A stretch of 64,000 bases of DNA from Deinococcus malanensis (GTDB lineage: Bacteria > Deinococcota > Deinococci > Deinococcales > Deinococcaceae): contig NZ_BMPP01000010.1 of assembly GCF_014647655.1 (NCBI RefSeq), positions 62,001-126,000 on the forward strand, given 5' to 3'. Position 1 is the stretch's first letter. Every line of letters begins with the position of its first letter. The notes under the pieces were generated by a model that made no database searches, was not told the origin of the DNA, and worked only from the letters and a program-made list of their open reading frames with translations. Both the position numbers and the translations under genes were made by a program. Below are positions 19,176 through 31,370 of this stretch, piece by piece.

Positions 19176-20183
19176 ATGACTGCAACTCGGGCGCCGTTTC
19201 GTTGGGGCATCCTGGGGGCCGCGCGTATTGCGCGGGCCCTGATTCCGGCCATCCGTGCCGCCGGGGGAGAGGTGACGGCCCTGGGGGTGCGCGACCCGCA
19301 CAATGAACGGTCCAGCGCCTTTGCCCGGGAATGGAATGTGCCGCTGGTGGGTGGATATCAGGACGTGATCGAGGCGGATGTCGACGCGGTGTACAACCCG
19401 CTGCCCAACGACGTGCATCTGCCCTGGACGCTGGCGGCACTGCGGGCGGGAAAGCATGCCCTGACCGAAAAGCCGCTGACCCTGAATACCGTCCAGGCGC
19501 AGGAACTGGCGGTGGCGGCTGAGGACGGCGGCAGGGTGCTGCTGGAAGCCTTCGCCTACCGTTTTCAGCCCCATGTGACCCGGGTGCGGGAGCTGGTGCA
19601 GTCCGGGGTGCTGGGAGAGGTACGGACCGTCCGGGGGGCCTTCGGGTTTCCACTGACCAATCCTGACGACTTCCGCTGGAATGCCGACCAGGGGGGCGGC
19701 GCCCTGTACGACGTGGGCTGTTACGTGGTGAACCTCACCCGGCTGCTGCTGGGTGAGCCCCAGTCGGTCGTGGCGCAGGCCCGCTGGACGCCCGGCGGGG
19801 TGGACCTGGGCCTCAGCGGTGTCCTGCACTATCCAGGTGCGCTGGCCAGTGTGGACTGCGCTTTCGACTGGGGCCCCACGCCCACCCAGCGCCTGAGCGT
19901 AATCGGAGACGCTGGGGTTCTGGAGGTAGACGGGGTGTTCGACAGCCACCAGGGCGAGCCGGTGGTCCTGCGGCTTACGACCGCAGATGGAGCGCGGCAG
20001 GAGGAAATAGCCCTGGTCGACGCTTACGGGGCCATGGTGAAGCACTTTCAGCAGACTGCACGCGGCGAAGTGAGGGCCCTCTACCCGCCGGCCGACGCCG
20101 TGGCGCAGGCCCGGGTGCTCGACGCGCTATTTGCCTCAGCGCGCAGCGGGCAGCAGGTGGCGCTCACGGCACCGGCCACCTGA
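19176..20183 (+). CDS. Gfo/Idh/MocA family oxidoreductase
   Basis: This 335-residue NAD(P)-dependent sugar-type dehydrogenase has an N-terminal Rossmann fold with [10 protein letters not shown] at about 9-18 and the family's EKPLTLN motif, with the catalytic-type Lys, near 95. The C-terminal alpha/beta domain contains [19 protein letters not shown], typical of the family, including dimeric dihydrodiol or 1,5-anhydrofructose reductases. AGGAGG lies 11 bases before the ATG at 19176, which is why I prefer it to the frame opening at 19077. The substrate cannot be told. The 3' end overlaps the convergent comEC by 20 bases, so the two share no separate terminator. Confidence 0.88.
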   Translation: MTATRAPFRWGILGAARIARALIPAIRAAGGEVTALGVRDPHNERSSAFAREWNVPLVGGYQDVIEADVDAVYNPLPNDVHLPWTLAALRAGKHALTEKPLTLNTVQAQELAVAAEDGGRVLLEAFAYRFQPHVTRVRELVQSGVLGEVRTVRGAFGFPLTNPDDFRWNADQGGGALYDVGCYVVNLTRLLLGEPQSVVAQARWTPGGVDLGLSGVLHYPGALASVDCAFDWGPTPTQRLSVIGDAGVLEVDGVFDSHQGEPVVLRLTTADGARQEEIALVDAYGAMVKHFQQTARGEVRALYPPADAVAQARVLDALFASARSGQQVALTAPAT

Positions 20184-22488
20184 CCGTCCCAGCCTGATCG
20201 GTGCGCCAGACCCGGCTGCCGGCCTGCTGCAGCCGCTCCAGAACGTCCGGATGGGGGTGACCGTAGGTATTGCGTCCCACGCTGATCACGGTGTCGGCCG
20301 GTGCGGTCTGCTGTAACAGCCCTGCCCCGGTGCTGTGCCGGCTGCCATGATGCGCGGCTTTCAGCACCTTCAGCTGGCCAAGCCCCAGGGCAGCCTCGGT
20401 GTCACTGGGCAGGTCTCCCAGCAGCGCCATACGCCAGCCTCCCGACTCCAGGTCCAGGGCGACGCTGTTCTCGTTGTCCTCGGTGGACCACACGTGGCCC
20501 GGCGGCCACAGGACCGTGAGCGTGGCGCCGTCCGCCTGCACCCGGTCGCCGCGCCGGACCTCACGCACCGGGACGCCACGCTGCGCGGCCACACCCAGCA
20601 GCTCACCCAGCAAAGGGTCGTCTGTCTTGCGCTGCCCGATCCACAGCTCCCCAACCGGCAGGTGCCGCAGCACGCTGCTCAGGCCCTCGATGTGATCCGT
20701 GTCGGCGTGGGTGGCCACTGCCACGTCCAGCTTGCGCACCCCCATGGCGCGCAGCGCGGGCACCACCGTCCGTTCGCCCACGTCGTAGTTGCTGCGCACG
20801 GACCCGCCCGCGTCCACCAGCATGGTCAGCTGTGGCAGGCGGATCAGGGTCGCGTCGCCCTGGCCCACGTCCAGAAAGACCACCTCCCGTGCCGGGTGCA
20901 GCTTGAAGGGAAGCAGGCTCAACAGGGTGCAGGCCAGCACAGTCCCCAGAACCACCGGAGCGCGCACCTGCCCGCACAACCACAGCAGCCCAGCCAGCGC
21001 GCACAACGCGTATGCGGCCATGCCTGCAGGCCCGATCTGGCCCCAGGGAAGCACCGGAGCGCGCCCGAACACCTCCACGATGGCCAGCAGCAGGGCCGCG
21101 AGTGGCCCGACCGCCAGATTCACCACCCCGCCCAGCGGACCCAGCAGCCCGGCGACAAAGCCCAGCGGCACCAGCACCGCCATCACGCCGCCGGCCAGCA
21201 GATTGGCCGGCAGCCCGACCAGCGGCAACTCTCCGAAGGTAGAGGCGATGACCGGCAGCGTGCCGAGTTCCGCCAGCACAGTGGCGGCCAGGGCCAGCCG
21301 CAGCGTCCTTGGCCAGCGCTCTGGCAGCCGTTCCGCCAGCCGCGCCGACTGCGTCAGGGCCAGGACAGCCAGGAACGACAGCTGAAACCCCACGTCGGTC
21401 AGCCACAGGGGGAAGGGCAGCAGACACGCGGTGGCGGCCAGCGCAATCAGCCCCAGCGGGTCGGGTCTGCCGCGGCCAAGGGCCAGGGCCACCAGGACGG
21501 TAAAGCCCATGATCACCGCGCGGGTAATGCTGGGGGAGACCCCCACCAGCACGAACAGATACACCAGCAGAAGGCCGGCGCCCAGCCCGTAACGCACAGT
21601 GAGACTCAGGCGTGAGCGCGCAAGCAGCCACAGTAGCAGACCCGTGATCAGCGCGACGTTCTGACCTGACAGGGCCATCAGGTGGGCCAGCCCGGCGCGG
21701 GCAAAAGCGTCGCGGATCCCAAAGCCGTCGTGAAATTCCTGGCGGCTGATCTCGCTGCGGTCGCCCAGTTCGATGGCCTGCATTAGCGCCGCTTCACGGG
21801 GCGGCAGGCCAGCCACCAGCCCCCGGCGGAACCATCCGCGCAGACTCTCCTCGGGAGCCTGCTGCCTCAGCTGGGTGCCGACCAGCACCCCGGTTGGTGC
21901 CGGGGTAAACAGCCCTCCCTGGGCGCGCAGCCACGCTGCCTGGTCGAAGCCACCCGGAGTGCGCCGGCCCTCTGGCCCGACCAGCCGCCCACTGACCACC
22001 AGTGACCCAGGACGCGCCTCAGGCTTGGGCGACAGCGCCACCCGCGCCCGGGGGTCGGACAGAGTTAGCAACTGGCCGTCCCAGTCGCCGCGCATGGTCA
22101 CCAGCGCGCCCGTCCAGGGGGCCAGCCGGTCAGGTTGTGCCTGCTGGGTGCGCAACGACGCGTACCCAGCCATCGTCCCGACCAGCGTGAGCACGCCCAG
22201 CAGCGGCCGGGCGTCCCACACCGCCAGGGCCACGCCTGCCACCAGAACCAGCGCGCTCCACTGAGCTCCCAGCCCCAACTGAATCCCGCCGATCACACCC
22301 AGGGCCAGCAGAACCGTCCAGGCAACGCGGCCTCCTGGCCGCTCCAGAACTGCGGCTTCCAGCACGGCGGGCGGTATGGACTCTGGTGTTCTTCCCGAGC
22401 CCAGGCGTCCCAGGACCCGGCCGGTCTGAGCGCCGGAAGCGGGCAGACTGCTGGTCATCTGGCTGCCGGACATGTCGTTCCCGGGCAT
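20164..22488 (-). CDS. comEC: ComEC DNA-uptake channel protein
   Basis: ComEC forms the inner-membrane channel through which single-stranded DNA enters during natural transformation. The 774-residue protein has the expected order: N-terminal helices and an OB-like region (about 125-215), the Competence domain with about seven helices containing [20 protein letters not shown], and a C-terminal metallo-beta-lactamase domain with [20 protein letters not shown] and [12 protein letters not shown], which probably acts as the nuclease degrading the non-entering strand. It overlaps comEA by one base (TGATG), so they are translationally coupled. This fits the known natural competence of Deinococcus. 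Long for the family only by a 50-residue polar N-terminus. Confidence 0.95.
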   Translation of the reverse strand: MPGNDMSGSQMTSSLPASGAQTGRVLGRLGSGRTPESIPPAVLEAAVLERPGGRVAWTVLLALGVIGGIQLGLGAQWSALVLVAGVALAVWDARPLLGVLTLVGTMAGYASLRTQQAQPDRLAPWTGALVTMRGDWDGQLLTLSDPRARVALSPKPEARPGSLVVSGRLVGPEGRRTPGGFDQAAWLRAQGGLFTPAPTGVLVGTQLRQQAPEESLRGWFRRGLVAGLPPREAALMQAIELGDRSEISRQEFHDGFGIRDAFARAGLAHLMALSGQNVALITGLLLWLLARSRLSLTVRYGLGAGLLLVYLFVLVGVSPSITRAVIMGFTVLVALALGRGRPDPLGLIALAATACLLPFPLWLTDVGFQLSFLAVLALTQSARLAERLPERWPRTLRLALAATVLAELGTLPVIASTFGELPLVGLPANLLAGGVMAVLVPLGFVAGLLGPLGGVVNLAVGPLAALLLAIVEVFGRAPVLPWGQIGPAGMAAYALCALAGLLWLCGQVRAPVVLGTVLACTLLSLLPFKLHPAREVVFLDVGQGDATLIRLPQLTMLVDAGGSVRSNYDVGERTVVPALRAMGVRKLDVAVATHADTDHIEGLSSVLRHLPVGELWIGQRKTDDPLLGELLGVAAQRGVPVREVRRGDRVQADGATLTVLWPPGHVWSTEDNENSVALDLESGGWRMALLGDLPSDTEAALGLGQLKVLKAAHHGSRHSTGAGLLQQTAPADTVISVGRNTYGHPHPDVLERLQQAGSRVWRTDQAGTVRWPVP

Positions 22489-22868
22489 CAGAAGGCGACC
22501 AGCGGCTCCAGCATCTTCAATGTCCCGGGCCCCACGCCCTTCACGCGGTCAAGGTCCGAGAGCGAGCGGTAGGGTCGACCTTCCAGGATCCGGCGGGCCA
22601 GGGCAGGGCCCACTCTGGGCAGGGCTTCAAGCTGCTCGGGCGAAGCGATATTCAGGTTCAGCCGCCCGGAAATCAGCGGGGTGATGCCTGAGGTGGTCGG
22701 ATATTCCCGGGCGCCGGCGGTCTGAGGTGCCGGGGCGACCGGCAGGGCCACGCGGGTCACCGTCGGCAGACGTGGCGCGGGGAAAAGAACCGGCCACACG
22801 CTCAGCGCACCGACCAGCAGCACACCGGCGCCCAGCACGGCGGTCCACTCCTGTTCCTTGAAAGGCAT
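22488..22868 (-). CDS. comEA: ComEA DNA-binding competence protein
   Basis: The 126-residue protein has a single N-terminal membrane anchor (about 9-29, [20 protein letters not shown]), a proline-rich linker and a C-terminal helix-hairpin-helix domain (about 69-126) with [19 protein letters not shown] and [15 protein letters not shown]. ComEA binds incoming double-stranded DNA in the periplasm and hands it to ComEC, encoded immediately downstream. It is the first gene of a comEA-comEC operon. Start context is weak; the ATG at 22868 gives a normal anchor. Confidence 0.95.
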   Translation of the reverse strand: MPFKEQEWTAVLGAGVLLVGALSVWPVLFPAPRLPTVTRVALPVAPAPQTAGAREYPTTSGITPLISGRLNLNIASPEQLEALPRVGPALARRILEGRPYRSLSDLDRVKGVGPGTLKMLEPLVAF

Positions 22869-22976
22869 CCGGGCATGCTAGGAGACGGGAGCCTGGCCTG
22901 CTGCCAGATTTGTGCAGGAGCCGGATCACCCGGCGAACATGGCCCCGCACACTTCTCTCGCAAGCAGCCCGTGTGA

Positions 22977-22982
22977 TACACT
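22977..22982 (+). promoter_or_regulatory. -10 box of the rpmH-rnpA-yidD-yidC operon
   Basis: TGATACACT is an extended -10 element about 126 bases before rpmH, facing away from comEA. The leader is long and GC-rich, with a short repeat CCCTCCCGCAAAGGGGG. Leader-mediated control is possible but unproved. Confidence 0.5.
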
Positions 22983-23108
22983 CCCGGAGTTTGCCCTCCC
23001 GCAAAGGGGGCGAGTTCTATCGCGTGAAGTCGGCTGTGGCCGCGCCCCAGCTGGGCAAGATCCAGAACTGGGCAGGCACCGAGCCACGCCACGAGCAAGG
23101 AGAGCAGC

Positions 23109-23252
<144 letters not shown>

Positions 23253-23274
23253 TCCCCCTTCTCCCCAGGAGGGT

Positions 23275-23772
23275 GTGATCGTCAGCACGGACCAACCCAG
23301 CGCCACCCAGGACTCCGCCGATACCCGTCGGTCACGTCCGGTGGCGCTGGCTTCTTTGCGTGGTGACCGCGAGTTCCGTAAGGTCCGGCAGCATGGGGTG
23401 GTGGTCCGCGATCCGCTGTTCACCCTGCGCCTGACCGAATACCGGCCTCGCTATGGGGAAACCTGGCGGCCCCGGGCCATCTTTGGCATCGTGGTACCCA
23501 AGAAGTCGCTCAGGCGCGCCGTGGACCGCAACCGGGCCCGGCGCCGCGTCCGCGAGGCGCTGCGCACCCTGCCTGGAGGCCTGCCGCCCTGCCGCGCCAT
23601 CCTGATGCCCAATCCCTCCATCCTGCGGGCTCCTTTCGGAGACGTGCAGGCGGCCCTGATGAAGGCCCTGGCCAAGGCTCCGGGCCGGGTCAAGGGCCGC
23701 AAGGGCGGCGGGAACCTGCGCACGTCTGGCGCCGTATCAAACGGTGTGACCTCCGAAGGGCCTACCCCATGA
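23275..23772 (+). CDS. rnpA: Ribonuclease P protein component
   Basis: RnpA is the protein subunit that helps the RNase P RNA trim the 5' ends of tRNA precursors. The 165-residue product has the family signature in [21 protein letters not shown] (about 78-98) and the usual start of the core, [17 protein letters not shown] (about 25-41). A 22-residue acidic/Ser-rich N-terminal extension and a 30-residue basic C-terminal tail are extra. The GTG at 23275 lies only two bases after AGGAGG, which is too close for ideal use; the GTG at 23341 would give a conventional N-terminus, so the true start is open. Confidence 0.93.
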   Translation: MIVSTDQPSATQDSADTRRSRPVALASLRGDREFRKVRQHGVVVRDPLFTLRLTEYRPRYGETWRPRAIFGIVVPKKSLRRAVDRNRARRRVREALRTLPGGLPPCRAILMPNPSILRAPFGDVQAALMKALAKAPGRVKGRKGGGNLRTSGAVSNGVTSEGPTP

Positions 23773-24019
23773 GCCTGGCCTCGCGCGGACTGGTCCGCGT
23801 GATCCGGGCCTATCAGCGTGACCTCTCGCCGCGTAAGCCCTCACCGACTTGCCGGTTTATCCCTACCTGCTCTCAGTATGCTGTAGAGGCCATCGAACGT
23901 CACGGCGCCCTGAAGGGCGGCTGGCTGGCCACCTGGCGGATCATGCGCTGTAATCCTCTCGTGCCGGGCGGGGTCGATCCCGTGCCGGAACGTTTTCCCC
24001 AAGGCAGAAAAACACATCC

Positions 24020-24023
<4 letters not shown>
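23769..24023 (+). CDS. yidD: Membrane protein insertion efficiency factor YidD
   Basis: The 84-residue protein has the YidD hallmark: [20 protein letters not shown], then [23 protein letters not shown] and [14 protein letters not shown]. YidD is a small amphipathic inner-membrane-associated factor that helps YidC insert proteins. It overlaps rnpA by four bases (ATGA) and yidC by four bases (ATGA), so the three genes are translationally coupled. Length and all three conserved cysteines are normal for the family. Confidence 0.96.
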
Positions 24024-25666
<1,643 letters not shown>

Positions 25667-25702
25667 GCGCTTAAAAGAAACAGAAGCTCGATGTCAGACC
25701 AA

Positions 25703-25733
25703 CCGCCCGGCTGTGATTGCTGGGCGGATTTTT
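25703..25733 (+). terminator. Terminator of the rpmH-yidC operon
   Basis: CCGCCCGGC, loop TGTGATT, GCTGGGCGG (one G-U pair), then ATTTTTAA. The hairpin starts 37 bases after the yidC stop. Confidence 0.88.
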
Positions 25734-25836
25734 AAGCGCACATTGGATCAATCGGGTACAAGGTCCTGGGACCATCGCGGCCCTGAGATTCTGCAGGAAC
25801 GTTTTTGCGGCTTTCGTCCCTGACCCCCAGCAGGTG

Positions 25837-27051
25837 TCAGTTCAGGGCGCTCAGCGCCACGCGCGCGGATTCGAAGCCCGGGCGCAACCGCAGTGCCTCG
25901 TGGTAAGCCCCTCGCGCCTCGGCCACCCGACCCACGGCACTCAGGGCTCGGCCCCGCCAGTAATGGGCCTCCTCGTGCGTCGGCACGCTGCGCAGGACGG
26001 CCCCAGTGAGTCTCAGGACGTCCGCTGGACGCCCGGTGCGGATGTAGGCCTCCAGCGGACCGAACGAGTACCACAGGGTGCGCCAGGGCAGCCCTCCCTG
26101 AACCCAGCCTGGCCGGCTCGGGTCGAGGCTGCGGTCGGCTGGTGCCGCAAAGGCCTGATCGAAGGCGCGCCCTGCTCCCCGGGCGTCACCGAGTTCCAGC
26201 CGTGCCTGACCCAGATTCAGGAACGATATGGCATCACCCAGACGGTTGGCCTCGGCCTGTGCCACCCGCAGGTTGTCCTGCTTGGCCGCCACCGGGTCAG
26301 CCCGAAATCCCAGTAAGTCGCGCACCTGGGCCGTCTTCTCTGGAGCGCTGACGACCAGATAGGTGCGCCCGAACGACCGCCAGAGCTGATCAAATCCGGC
26401 GTAGTCCATCCTGAGGGGTCCCAGATATGAGTCCAGGGCGCTGAACTGCATGGTCGTGTCGTCGTAGCCGGTCAGCAGGCGGTAGTGCCCCATGCCTCCC
26501 GAATCGGGCGTCACGAACCAGGTCTCCACGATGACCGGAAAACCGGCCGCCAGCAACCCACGCAGCAGGGTGCGGTCGCCGCCCCGGGCGAGATGCACGT
26601 CCATGCCCTGGGAGCGGGCGTAGGCGGCGAGTTCATCCGGTGAGACATTGACATCGCCTCTGGCCGGCTTGAGACGCGGTGCGATGTCGTACTGGTTCAG
26701 CGTGCTGCCCCAGCGGCTCAGGGCCATGCCAATGGTCACGGGACCACAGTTGTTCAGGCGCTGGTATTCATGTCGGACGCCCGGAATGCGGGCCCGTACC
26801 GGCAGATGAGGCGGGGACGGAGTCACGACTGGGGGCGGTGCGGGCGCTGGAACTGCCGGGACCGGGGCACTTTCGGGTTCGGCCGGAGGCTCGGCAGGCG
26901 CCGTTACCGAAGGAGGCGACGCAGGAACGGTCGCTGGCGTCATGGCCGGCAGCGGCGTTGCTGGTGCCTGCAACTGCCCCACCCCAAAGGCCGCCGCACT
27001 CACAAGCAGGCCGGCAGTCAGCAGAAGGGCAGGAAGACGCATCCTCCCCAT
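25837..27051 (-). CDS. Secreted C39-like cysteine peptidase with TPR tail
   Basis: The 404-residue protein has a signal peptide (about 1-25), a long Pro/Ala-rich linker (29-90), a C39-like papain-fold domain (about 93-230) and TPR-like helices up to the C-terminus. The active-site Cys is Cys102 in RLNNCGPVTIGMAL and the His is His189 in GGMGHYRLLTGYD, with Asp197 close by. It should act in the periplasm or outside the cell. C39 domains of this stand-alone type often have unknown substrates; there is no bacteriocin-exporter partner here. Two starts are possible: 27051 (MGRMRLP) or 27042 (MRLP). Confidence 0.8.
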   Translation of the reverse strand: MGRMRLPALLLTAGLLVSAAAFGVGQLQAPATPLPAMTPATVPASPPSVTAPAEPPAEPESAPVPAVPAPAPPPVVTPSPPHLPVRARIPGVRHEYQRLNNCGPVTIGMALSRWGSTLNQYDIAPRLKPARGDVNVSPDELAAYARSQGMDVHLARGGDRTLLRGLLAAGFPVIVETWFVTPDSGGMGHYRLLTGYDDTTMQFSALDSYLGPLRMDYAGFDQLWRSFGRTYLVVSAPEKTAQVRDLLGFRADPVAAKQDNLRVAQAEANRLGDAISFLNLGQARLELGDARGAGRAFDQAFAAPADRSLDPSRPGWVQGGLPWRTLWYSFGPLEAYIRTGRPADVLRLTGAVLRSVPTHEEAHYWRGRALSAVGRVAEARGAYHEALRLRPGFESARVALSALN

Positions 27052-27122
27052 CGTCCCTGCCCTTCATGATGTTGTGCTGAGGTAAGAACGTGTGCTCAGC
27101 GACGTTTTTCGGTTTTAGTGGC

Positions 27123-28124
27123 TCAGTAGGCCATAACCTTCTTGATGGCTTTAGCCACCCGCAGCGGGTTCGGACGGTACACGTCCTCGATGGCAGTGAA
27201 TGGAGGATACGGCGCGTCATATCCAGTCACACGGACGATGGGCGCACGCAGGAATTCGATGGCCTCCTCGGCAATGGTGGCACTGATCTCGCTATGGAAC
27301 CCGGCAGTACGCGGCGCCTCGGTCACGATGACGACCCGGCCGGTCTTCTCGACACTCTGCAGCACGGTTTCGGTGTCCATGGGGACCAGCGTGCGCAAAT
27401 CGATGACCTCCACGCCAATGCCAGCCGTGCGGGCAGCCTCGGCGGCCTTCTGGGCGACCTCGACCATGCCCCCGTAGCAGACCACGGTCACATCGTCGCC
27501 CTGGGTGACCACCCGGGCCTTGCCCAGCGGCACGCGGTAATCGCCCTCGGGCACCTCCTCCTTGACGCTGCGGTAGAGCTTGATCGCCTCGAAGAAGAAG
27601 ACCGGGTCCGGATCGTTGATGGCCGACAGCAGCAGACCCTTGGCGTCGGACGGCGTGCTGGGAATCACGACCTTCACGCCCGGGGTGTGCGCCAGGATGG
27701 CCTCAGGACTGTCGGCATGCTGTTCGGGGGTGTGGACCCCGCCGCCGTAGGGCGCGCGAATCACCATCGGCAGGTGGTAACGGCTGCGGGTGCGGTGCCG
27801 GTAGCGGCCCAGGTGCGACAGGATCTGGTCCAGCGCCGGGTACAGGAAGCCCGCGAACTGAATTTCGGCCACCGGCTTGAGCCCGGCCAGCCCCATGCCG
27901 ATGCCCATGCCCACGATGCCGGCTTCGGCCAGTGGGGTATCAAACACCCGCTCCACACCGTATTTGGCCTGCAGGCCGTCGGTGGCGCGGAATACCCCGC
28001 CCATCACGCCGACGTCCTCGCCGAAGATGTGCACAGCAGGATCGTTGGCCAGGGCGAGGTCCAGGGCCTCGTTGATGGCGGCGACCATGGTCATCGTCTT
28101 GGTCTTGCTGGCTGTGGCAGTCAT
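27123..28124 (-). CDS. 2-oxoacid dehydrogenase E1 component, beta subunit
   Basis: The 333-residue beta subunit of the thiamine-diphosphate-dependent E1 of a branched-chain 2-oxoacid (or pyruvate) dehydrogenase complex. Family landmarks: [72 protein letters not shown] and the C-terminal [16 protein letters not shown]. It forms an alpha2beta2 heterotetramer with the alpha subunit just upstream, whose stop codon it overlaps by ATGA. The downstream gene is an unrelated protease, so E2 and E3 are encoded elsewhere. Confidence 0.94.
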   Translation of the reverse strand: MTATASKTKTMTMVAAINEALDLALANDPAVHIFGEDVGVMGGVFRATDGLQAKYGVERVFDTPLAEAGIVGMGIGMGLAGLKPVAEIQFAGFLYPALDQILSHLGRYRHRTRSRYHLPMVIRAPYGGGVHTPEQHADSPEAILAHTPGVKVVIPSTPSDAKGLLLSAINDPDPVFFFEAIKLYRSVKEEVPEGDYRVPLGKARVVTQGDDVTVVCYGGMVEVAQKAAEAARTAGIGVEVIDLRTLVPMDTETVLQSVEKTGRVVIVTEAPRTAGFHSEISATIAEEAIEFLRAPIVRVTGYDAPYPPFTAIEDVYRPNPLRVAKAIKKVMAY

Positions 28125-29248
28125 GCGTCCACCTCGTCGAGCAGTTCGGCCCGCTGTTTGCGGAGTTGGGGCGTGGGTTCGGCGAACACGTGATCCAGGA
28201 TCTCGGCCGGGGTGGGGTCGGGGTAGCTGTCGGCCTCCTGCAGGGCGGCCTCAAATTCTGCGGCGACCTCGGCGAGCAACTCAGCTTCACTGTGCTCGGT
28301 CATCAACCCACTGCTCAGCAGGTGGCGGCGCATGCGCTCCACCGGGTCCTTTTCGGCCCAGCCCGCGTTGTCCTCCTCGGTGCGGTAGCGGCTGGGATCG
28401 TCAGCCACGGTGTGCGGCTTGATGCGGTAGGTCACGGTCTCGATCAGGGTGGGGCCTTCGCCGGCGCGGGCGCGCTGCACCGCCTCGTTGGTGACGTGCC
28501 AGGTGGCCAGCACGTCGTTGCCGTCCACGCGCACCCCGGGAATGCCGTAGCCCTCGGCGCGGCGGCTGAGATTGGTGGCCTTGGTCTGGCTGCGGGTGGG
28601 CACGCTGATGGCCCAGCCGTTGTTCTGCAGGATAAATACACATGGAGCGTTCAGGGCGCCAGCAAAGTTCAGTGCCTCGTGAAAGTCACCCTCGCTGCTG
28701 CCACCGTCGCCGATAAAGGCCATCGCGACGTTGCGGGTGCCCCGACGCTGTTCGGCCAGTGCGGCGCCGACTGCCTGGGGGTACTGCGTAGCGATCGGGA
28801 TATAGAACGGCAGCACCTTGAGGTTTTCGGGCATCGCCCAGCCGTGCGGGCTGGTGCGCCAGTAGGCCAGCGTGCGGGCAATCGGCAGCCCCAGGGTCAG
28901 GGCCGCGCCGGTATCCCGGTAGGTGGGAAACAGCCAGTCGTCGCTGGTCAGCGCAGCGGCGGTGCCACACTGGCTGGCTTCCATGCCCCCGAAGGGCGGG
29001 AAGACGCCCAGGCGGCCCTGACGGTACAGCACCCAGCCACGCTCGTCGAAGTGCCTCGCGCGGCGCATCTCGCGGTACAGACGCATCTGCACGTCGGCAG
29101 AAGGAAGCAGGTCCGGACGGGTCAGTGTGCCGTCCGGAGCCAGAATCTGAAACATGCTGCCCGACGCGTCGTCGTAGGCGGCGGCCGAAGCCTCGAAGGC
29201 ATCGGTCTCGGCCACGGGGGCGGCCTTAGGGGTCTTCTTGCGGGTCAT
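28121..29248 (-). CDS. 2-oxoacid dehydrogenase E1 component, alpha subunit
   Basis: The 375-residue alpha subunit binds thiamine diphosphate and Mg through [19 protein letters not shown] followed by [30 protein letters not shown] and [15 protein letters not shown] are typical of branched-chain 2-oxoacid dehydrogenases. The N-terminal 35 residues are a Lys/Ala-rich extension. GGAGG five bases before the ATG at 29248 fixes the start. A palindrome of the PaaR operator pattern (29508-29523) lies 260 bases upstream, hinting at TetR control. I favour the branched-chain type over pyruvate because of these motifs and the shared operator with an acyl-CoA carboxylase gene. Confidence 0.92.
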   Translation of the reverse strand: MTRKKTPKAAPVAETDAFEASAAAYDDASGSMFQILAPDGTLTRPDLLPSADVQMRLYREMRRARHFDERGWVLYRQGRLGVFPPFGGMEASQCGTAAALTSDDWLFPTYRDTGAALTLGLPIARTLAYWRTSPHGWAMPENLKVLPFYIPIATQYPQAVGAALAEQRRGTRNVAMAFIGDGGSSEGDFHEALNFAGALNAPCVFILQNNGWAISVPTRSQTKATNLSRRAEGYGIPGVRVDGNDVLATWHVTNEAVQRARAGEGPTLIETVTYRIKPHTVADDPSRYRTEEDNAGWAEKDPVERMRRHLLSSGLMTEHSEAELLAEVAAEFEAALQEADSYPDPTPAEILDHVFAEPTPQLRKQRAELLDEVDA

Positions 29249-29507
29249 GGAACCTCCGGGAGTTGGGCGTAGCAATGTGCAGGGCTGCGACATGGAAACC
29301 TCGCAGCCCACAGGACCGGGAGGTTCAGAGCAATAACATTCAGGGCGCGCGGCGCTGGTTCAGAAGCCGCGAAAGCCGCAGGCTGCCCGGCCCGGATCGC
29401 CACGCCAGGGTGCGCCTCACACACGGGAGGCAGGGCAGGGTGACGGGGCAGGCGGGTATCGGCATACGCGGCTCAGACAGGATGTTGGAGCTTCAGCCTA
29501 GCAGAAA

Positions 29508-29523
29508 CCTAACGCCCGTTTGG
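29508..29523. promoter_or_regulatory. TetR-type operator (PaaR pattern), copy 1
   Basis: CCTAACGCCCGTTTGG matches CNAACGNNCGTTNG, the pattern I recall for PaaR-type TetR repressors of Thermus. The identical 16 bases recur at 40218-40233 in front of the acyl-CoA carboxylase gene. The regulator is not encoded in this window. Confidence 0.55.
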
Positions 29524-29549
29524 TGGTGGCCGCCTCCAGCGCTCCGCAC

Positions 29550-29582
29550 ACCAAAAAAGAACGGGGCCATGAGGCCCCGTTT
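29550..29582 (-). terminator. Terminator of the DUF4384 gene
   Basis: AACGGGGCC, loop ATGA, GGCCCCGTT. On the minus strand the stem is followed by TCTTTTTTGG, a clear T tract, 15 bases past the stop of the gene ending at 29597. Confidence 0.9.
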
Positions 29583-29596
29583 GGTCGTTGAAGAGG

Positions 29597-30580
29597 TTAC
29601 TTGCGCTCCACCTTGACTTCAATGCGCTTGCCCTTCTGCTTGACGCTCAGTTCCGCTTTGCCTCCCCGGGCATTGCGGTACTCGCTGCTGGTTTCCTTGT
29701 TCTTGGTTTTGGTGCTCACGGCGTTGTACCCCTCGGCCTTGAGCAGGGCAGCGTAGTCGGCGTGGACCTGCGCCACACTGCGGCTGGTGTCCAGTGTGGT
29801 TTTCCACTCGCGGGCCGTGCCCCAGGGGCTGCTTGCCTTAGGAGTGATCGACAGCGCCTGGGCCGTCTGTGGCGCGCTTGTGGCTGGAGCCGGGGTGCTG
29901 GCCTGGGGAACAGGCTGGATCGCGCCGGGGCGGACCGGGGCGGTGGTCAGCGGCGCGGCGACCGGGGCCGTGGAGACAGGGGGCGCCACAGCGGCTGGTG
30001 TGCGGTTGACCACGTTATAAAAGGCCGTGGCACTGTCCCAGGTGTTCTGCTCGACCGGCCGGACCACGATGCTCAGCGCCTGGGCCAGCTGGTTCTGCCC
30101 CTGCACGCTGACGCTGGCAAAGCCGCTCTGCTGTCCTTTGAAGGTCGCGATCTGATCGATGTTCAGAGGGGTGCGGCTGGCCAGCGCCAGTACCTTGTTC
30201 ATACCGTAGGGAGCGGCGATATCGAAGGTAAAGGGGTCGCCCGAGGCCGGGAAAGCCTTCACGGTATTTGCCTTCAGGAAGTTGCCCCCACCCTGGTAGC
30301 GGTTGGGCAGGATCAGGTCCACCGTGCCCTGCGGATCGACGTTGAACAGGTACACGTAGCTATCCTGGCTCACACTGGTGTACAGCCGGATCTTTTCTCC
30401 CGGGGCGTACTCAGGAGCGCGGCTGCCGGTGGGATCGCGGTCGGTCCACACCCGCACATTTACAGGATTGGCTACCGGATTGACGATGATGCTTTGCGCA
30501 CTCAGGGTCGGCGTCGCGCCAGCCGTACCCAGCGCCGCCAGAACCCCGAGGGTGCCTGTTACCAACATCAGGTTCTTCAT
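29597..30580 (-). CDS. Secreted DUF4384-domain protein
   Basis: The 327-residue protein has a signal peptide (about 1-22), a DUF4384 beta-sandwich domain (about 30-185) with [36 protein letters not shown] and ILPNRY, then a Pro/Ala/Thr-rich linker (about 190-250) and a basic C-terminal domain rich in Lys ([18 protein letters not shown]). Proteins of this kind are common in Deinococcus envelopes and some are linked to the S-layer, but their biochemical role is unknown. Transcribed alone, with a strong terminator behind it. Confidence 0.8.
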   Translation of the reverse strand: MKNLMLVTGTLGVLAALGTAGATPTLSAQSIIVNPVANPVNVRVWTDRDPTGSRAPEYAPGEKIRLYTSVSQDSYVYLFNVDPQGTVDLILPNRYQGGGNFLKANTVKAFPASGDPFTFDIAAPYGMNKVLALASRTPLNIDQIATFKGQQSGFASVSVQGQNQLAQALSIVVRPVEQNTWDSATAFYNVVNRTPAAVAPPVSTAPVAAPLTTAPVRPGAIQPVPQASTPAPATSAPQTAQALSITPKASSPWGTAREWKTTLDTSRSVAQVHADYAALLKAEGYNAVSTKTKNKETSSEYRNARGGKAELSVKQKGKRIEVKVERK

Positions 30581-30707
30581 AGCCTTAGCTTGCGCCGTAA
30601 GGGTGACCTGAGGCTGACCCTGCCCCTCAGATCCCCCCCAAAGTCTTCAGCTGACCTTCATACCTGGGTCTTGAGGCCACTGAAAGCGTCGCATAAACTT
30701 AGATTTG

Positions 30708-31370
30708 ATGTTTTCTCCAGGTGCGGGACTTGCCGCAGTGGCCCTGATACTGGCGCTGGTGGCCGGCACCCCAACCCGCTTGGCTTCCGCCCGTTCGGAT
30801 GCTGGTGTCAAATCCGAGTCAGCCACCGCAGTGGCCCGTGTAGGTGATCTGGCGCTCGTCCCCCGCACCACCAAGCCACATCGCCATGCCCGGCTTCTGC
30901 CCCCTCCGCTGGCCGGATACCGGTACCTGCGTGCAGCAGGGCTGCGCCCGCCAGCCGGTCCGGCGCAGCGCGTCCTGCTCACGGTAGAAACCCGGACAGG
31001 CAAAAAGCAGACCTACACCCTGGCACAGCTCAGGGCGCTGCCAGCCATGCGGTACACCACGTTTCATCCACAGCTGCGCGAGAGCTATACCTATGAAGGC
31101 GTGCCGCTGCGCGATCTGGCCGCGGCTGGCGGATTTGTGGGACAGGACCTGCGTGTTTATGCGGAGAATGGGTACGTGACGACGATCCGCGCACGCGATT
31201 ACCACCACGAGGCGATGCTGCTGGCCTACCACGCCAATGGCAAGGCCATTCCGGTGCTGCAGAAAGGACCGCTGACGGTCGTGATGCCGCCGGACGAGAA
31301 GCGCTTTCCTGCCCGGGAATACGGCTATGCGTGGGTGTGGTGGGTGGACCGCATCACGCCCGCACCGTGA
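30708..31370 (+). CDS. Exported protein with oxidoreductase molybdopterin-binding (SUOX-like) fold, cysteine-free
   Basis: The 220-residue protein begins with a signal/anchor helix (about 6-25) and then resembles the sulfite-oxidase/YedY fold from about 90 ([20 protein letters not shown]) to the end, with [15 protein letters not shown] and the C-terminal [11 protein letters not shown]. It contains no cysteine, so it lacks the ligand that holds molybdenum cofactor in true enzymes of this fold; a catalytic role is unlikely. TAAACT at 30693-30698 precedes the ATG at 30708. Its stop overlaps the start of a histidine kinase (GTGA), so it is probably a periplasmic sensor partner of that kinase. Confidence 0.72.
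   Translation: MFSPGAGLAAVALILALVAGTPTRLASARSDAGVKSESATAVARVGDLALVPRTTKPHRHARLLPPPLAGYRYLRAAGLRPPAGPAQRVLLTVETRTGKKQTYTLAQLRALPAMRYTTFHPQLRESYTYEGVPLRDLAAAGGFVGQDLRVYAENGYVTTIRARDYHHEAMLLAYHANGKAIPVLQKGPLTVVMPPDEKRFPAREYGYAWVWWVDRITPAP

Larger units (their letters stand above)
29249..29596. other. Intergenic region upstream of the E1 operon
   Basis: A 348-bp stretch without a gene. It holds the E1 ribosome-binding site, a short repeat GGGCTGCGAcatggaaacctCGCAGCCC (an 8-base hairpin near 29282-29310), the TetR-type palindrome at 29508-29523 and, at the far end, the terminator of the leftward DUF4384 gene. Confidence 0.6.

Noticed and set aside
22869..23108. dnaA boxes or oriC near rpmH
   Set aside because: No TTATCCACA-like repeats and no dnaA; the upstream neighbour is comEA.
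29282..29310. Riboswitch in the leader of the E1 operon
   Set aside because: Only a simple 8-bp hairpin is seen, with no conserved aptamer-like sequence around it.
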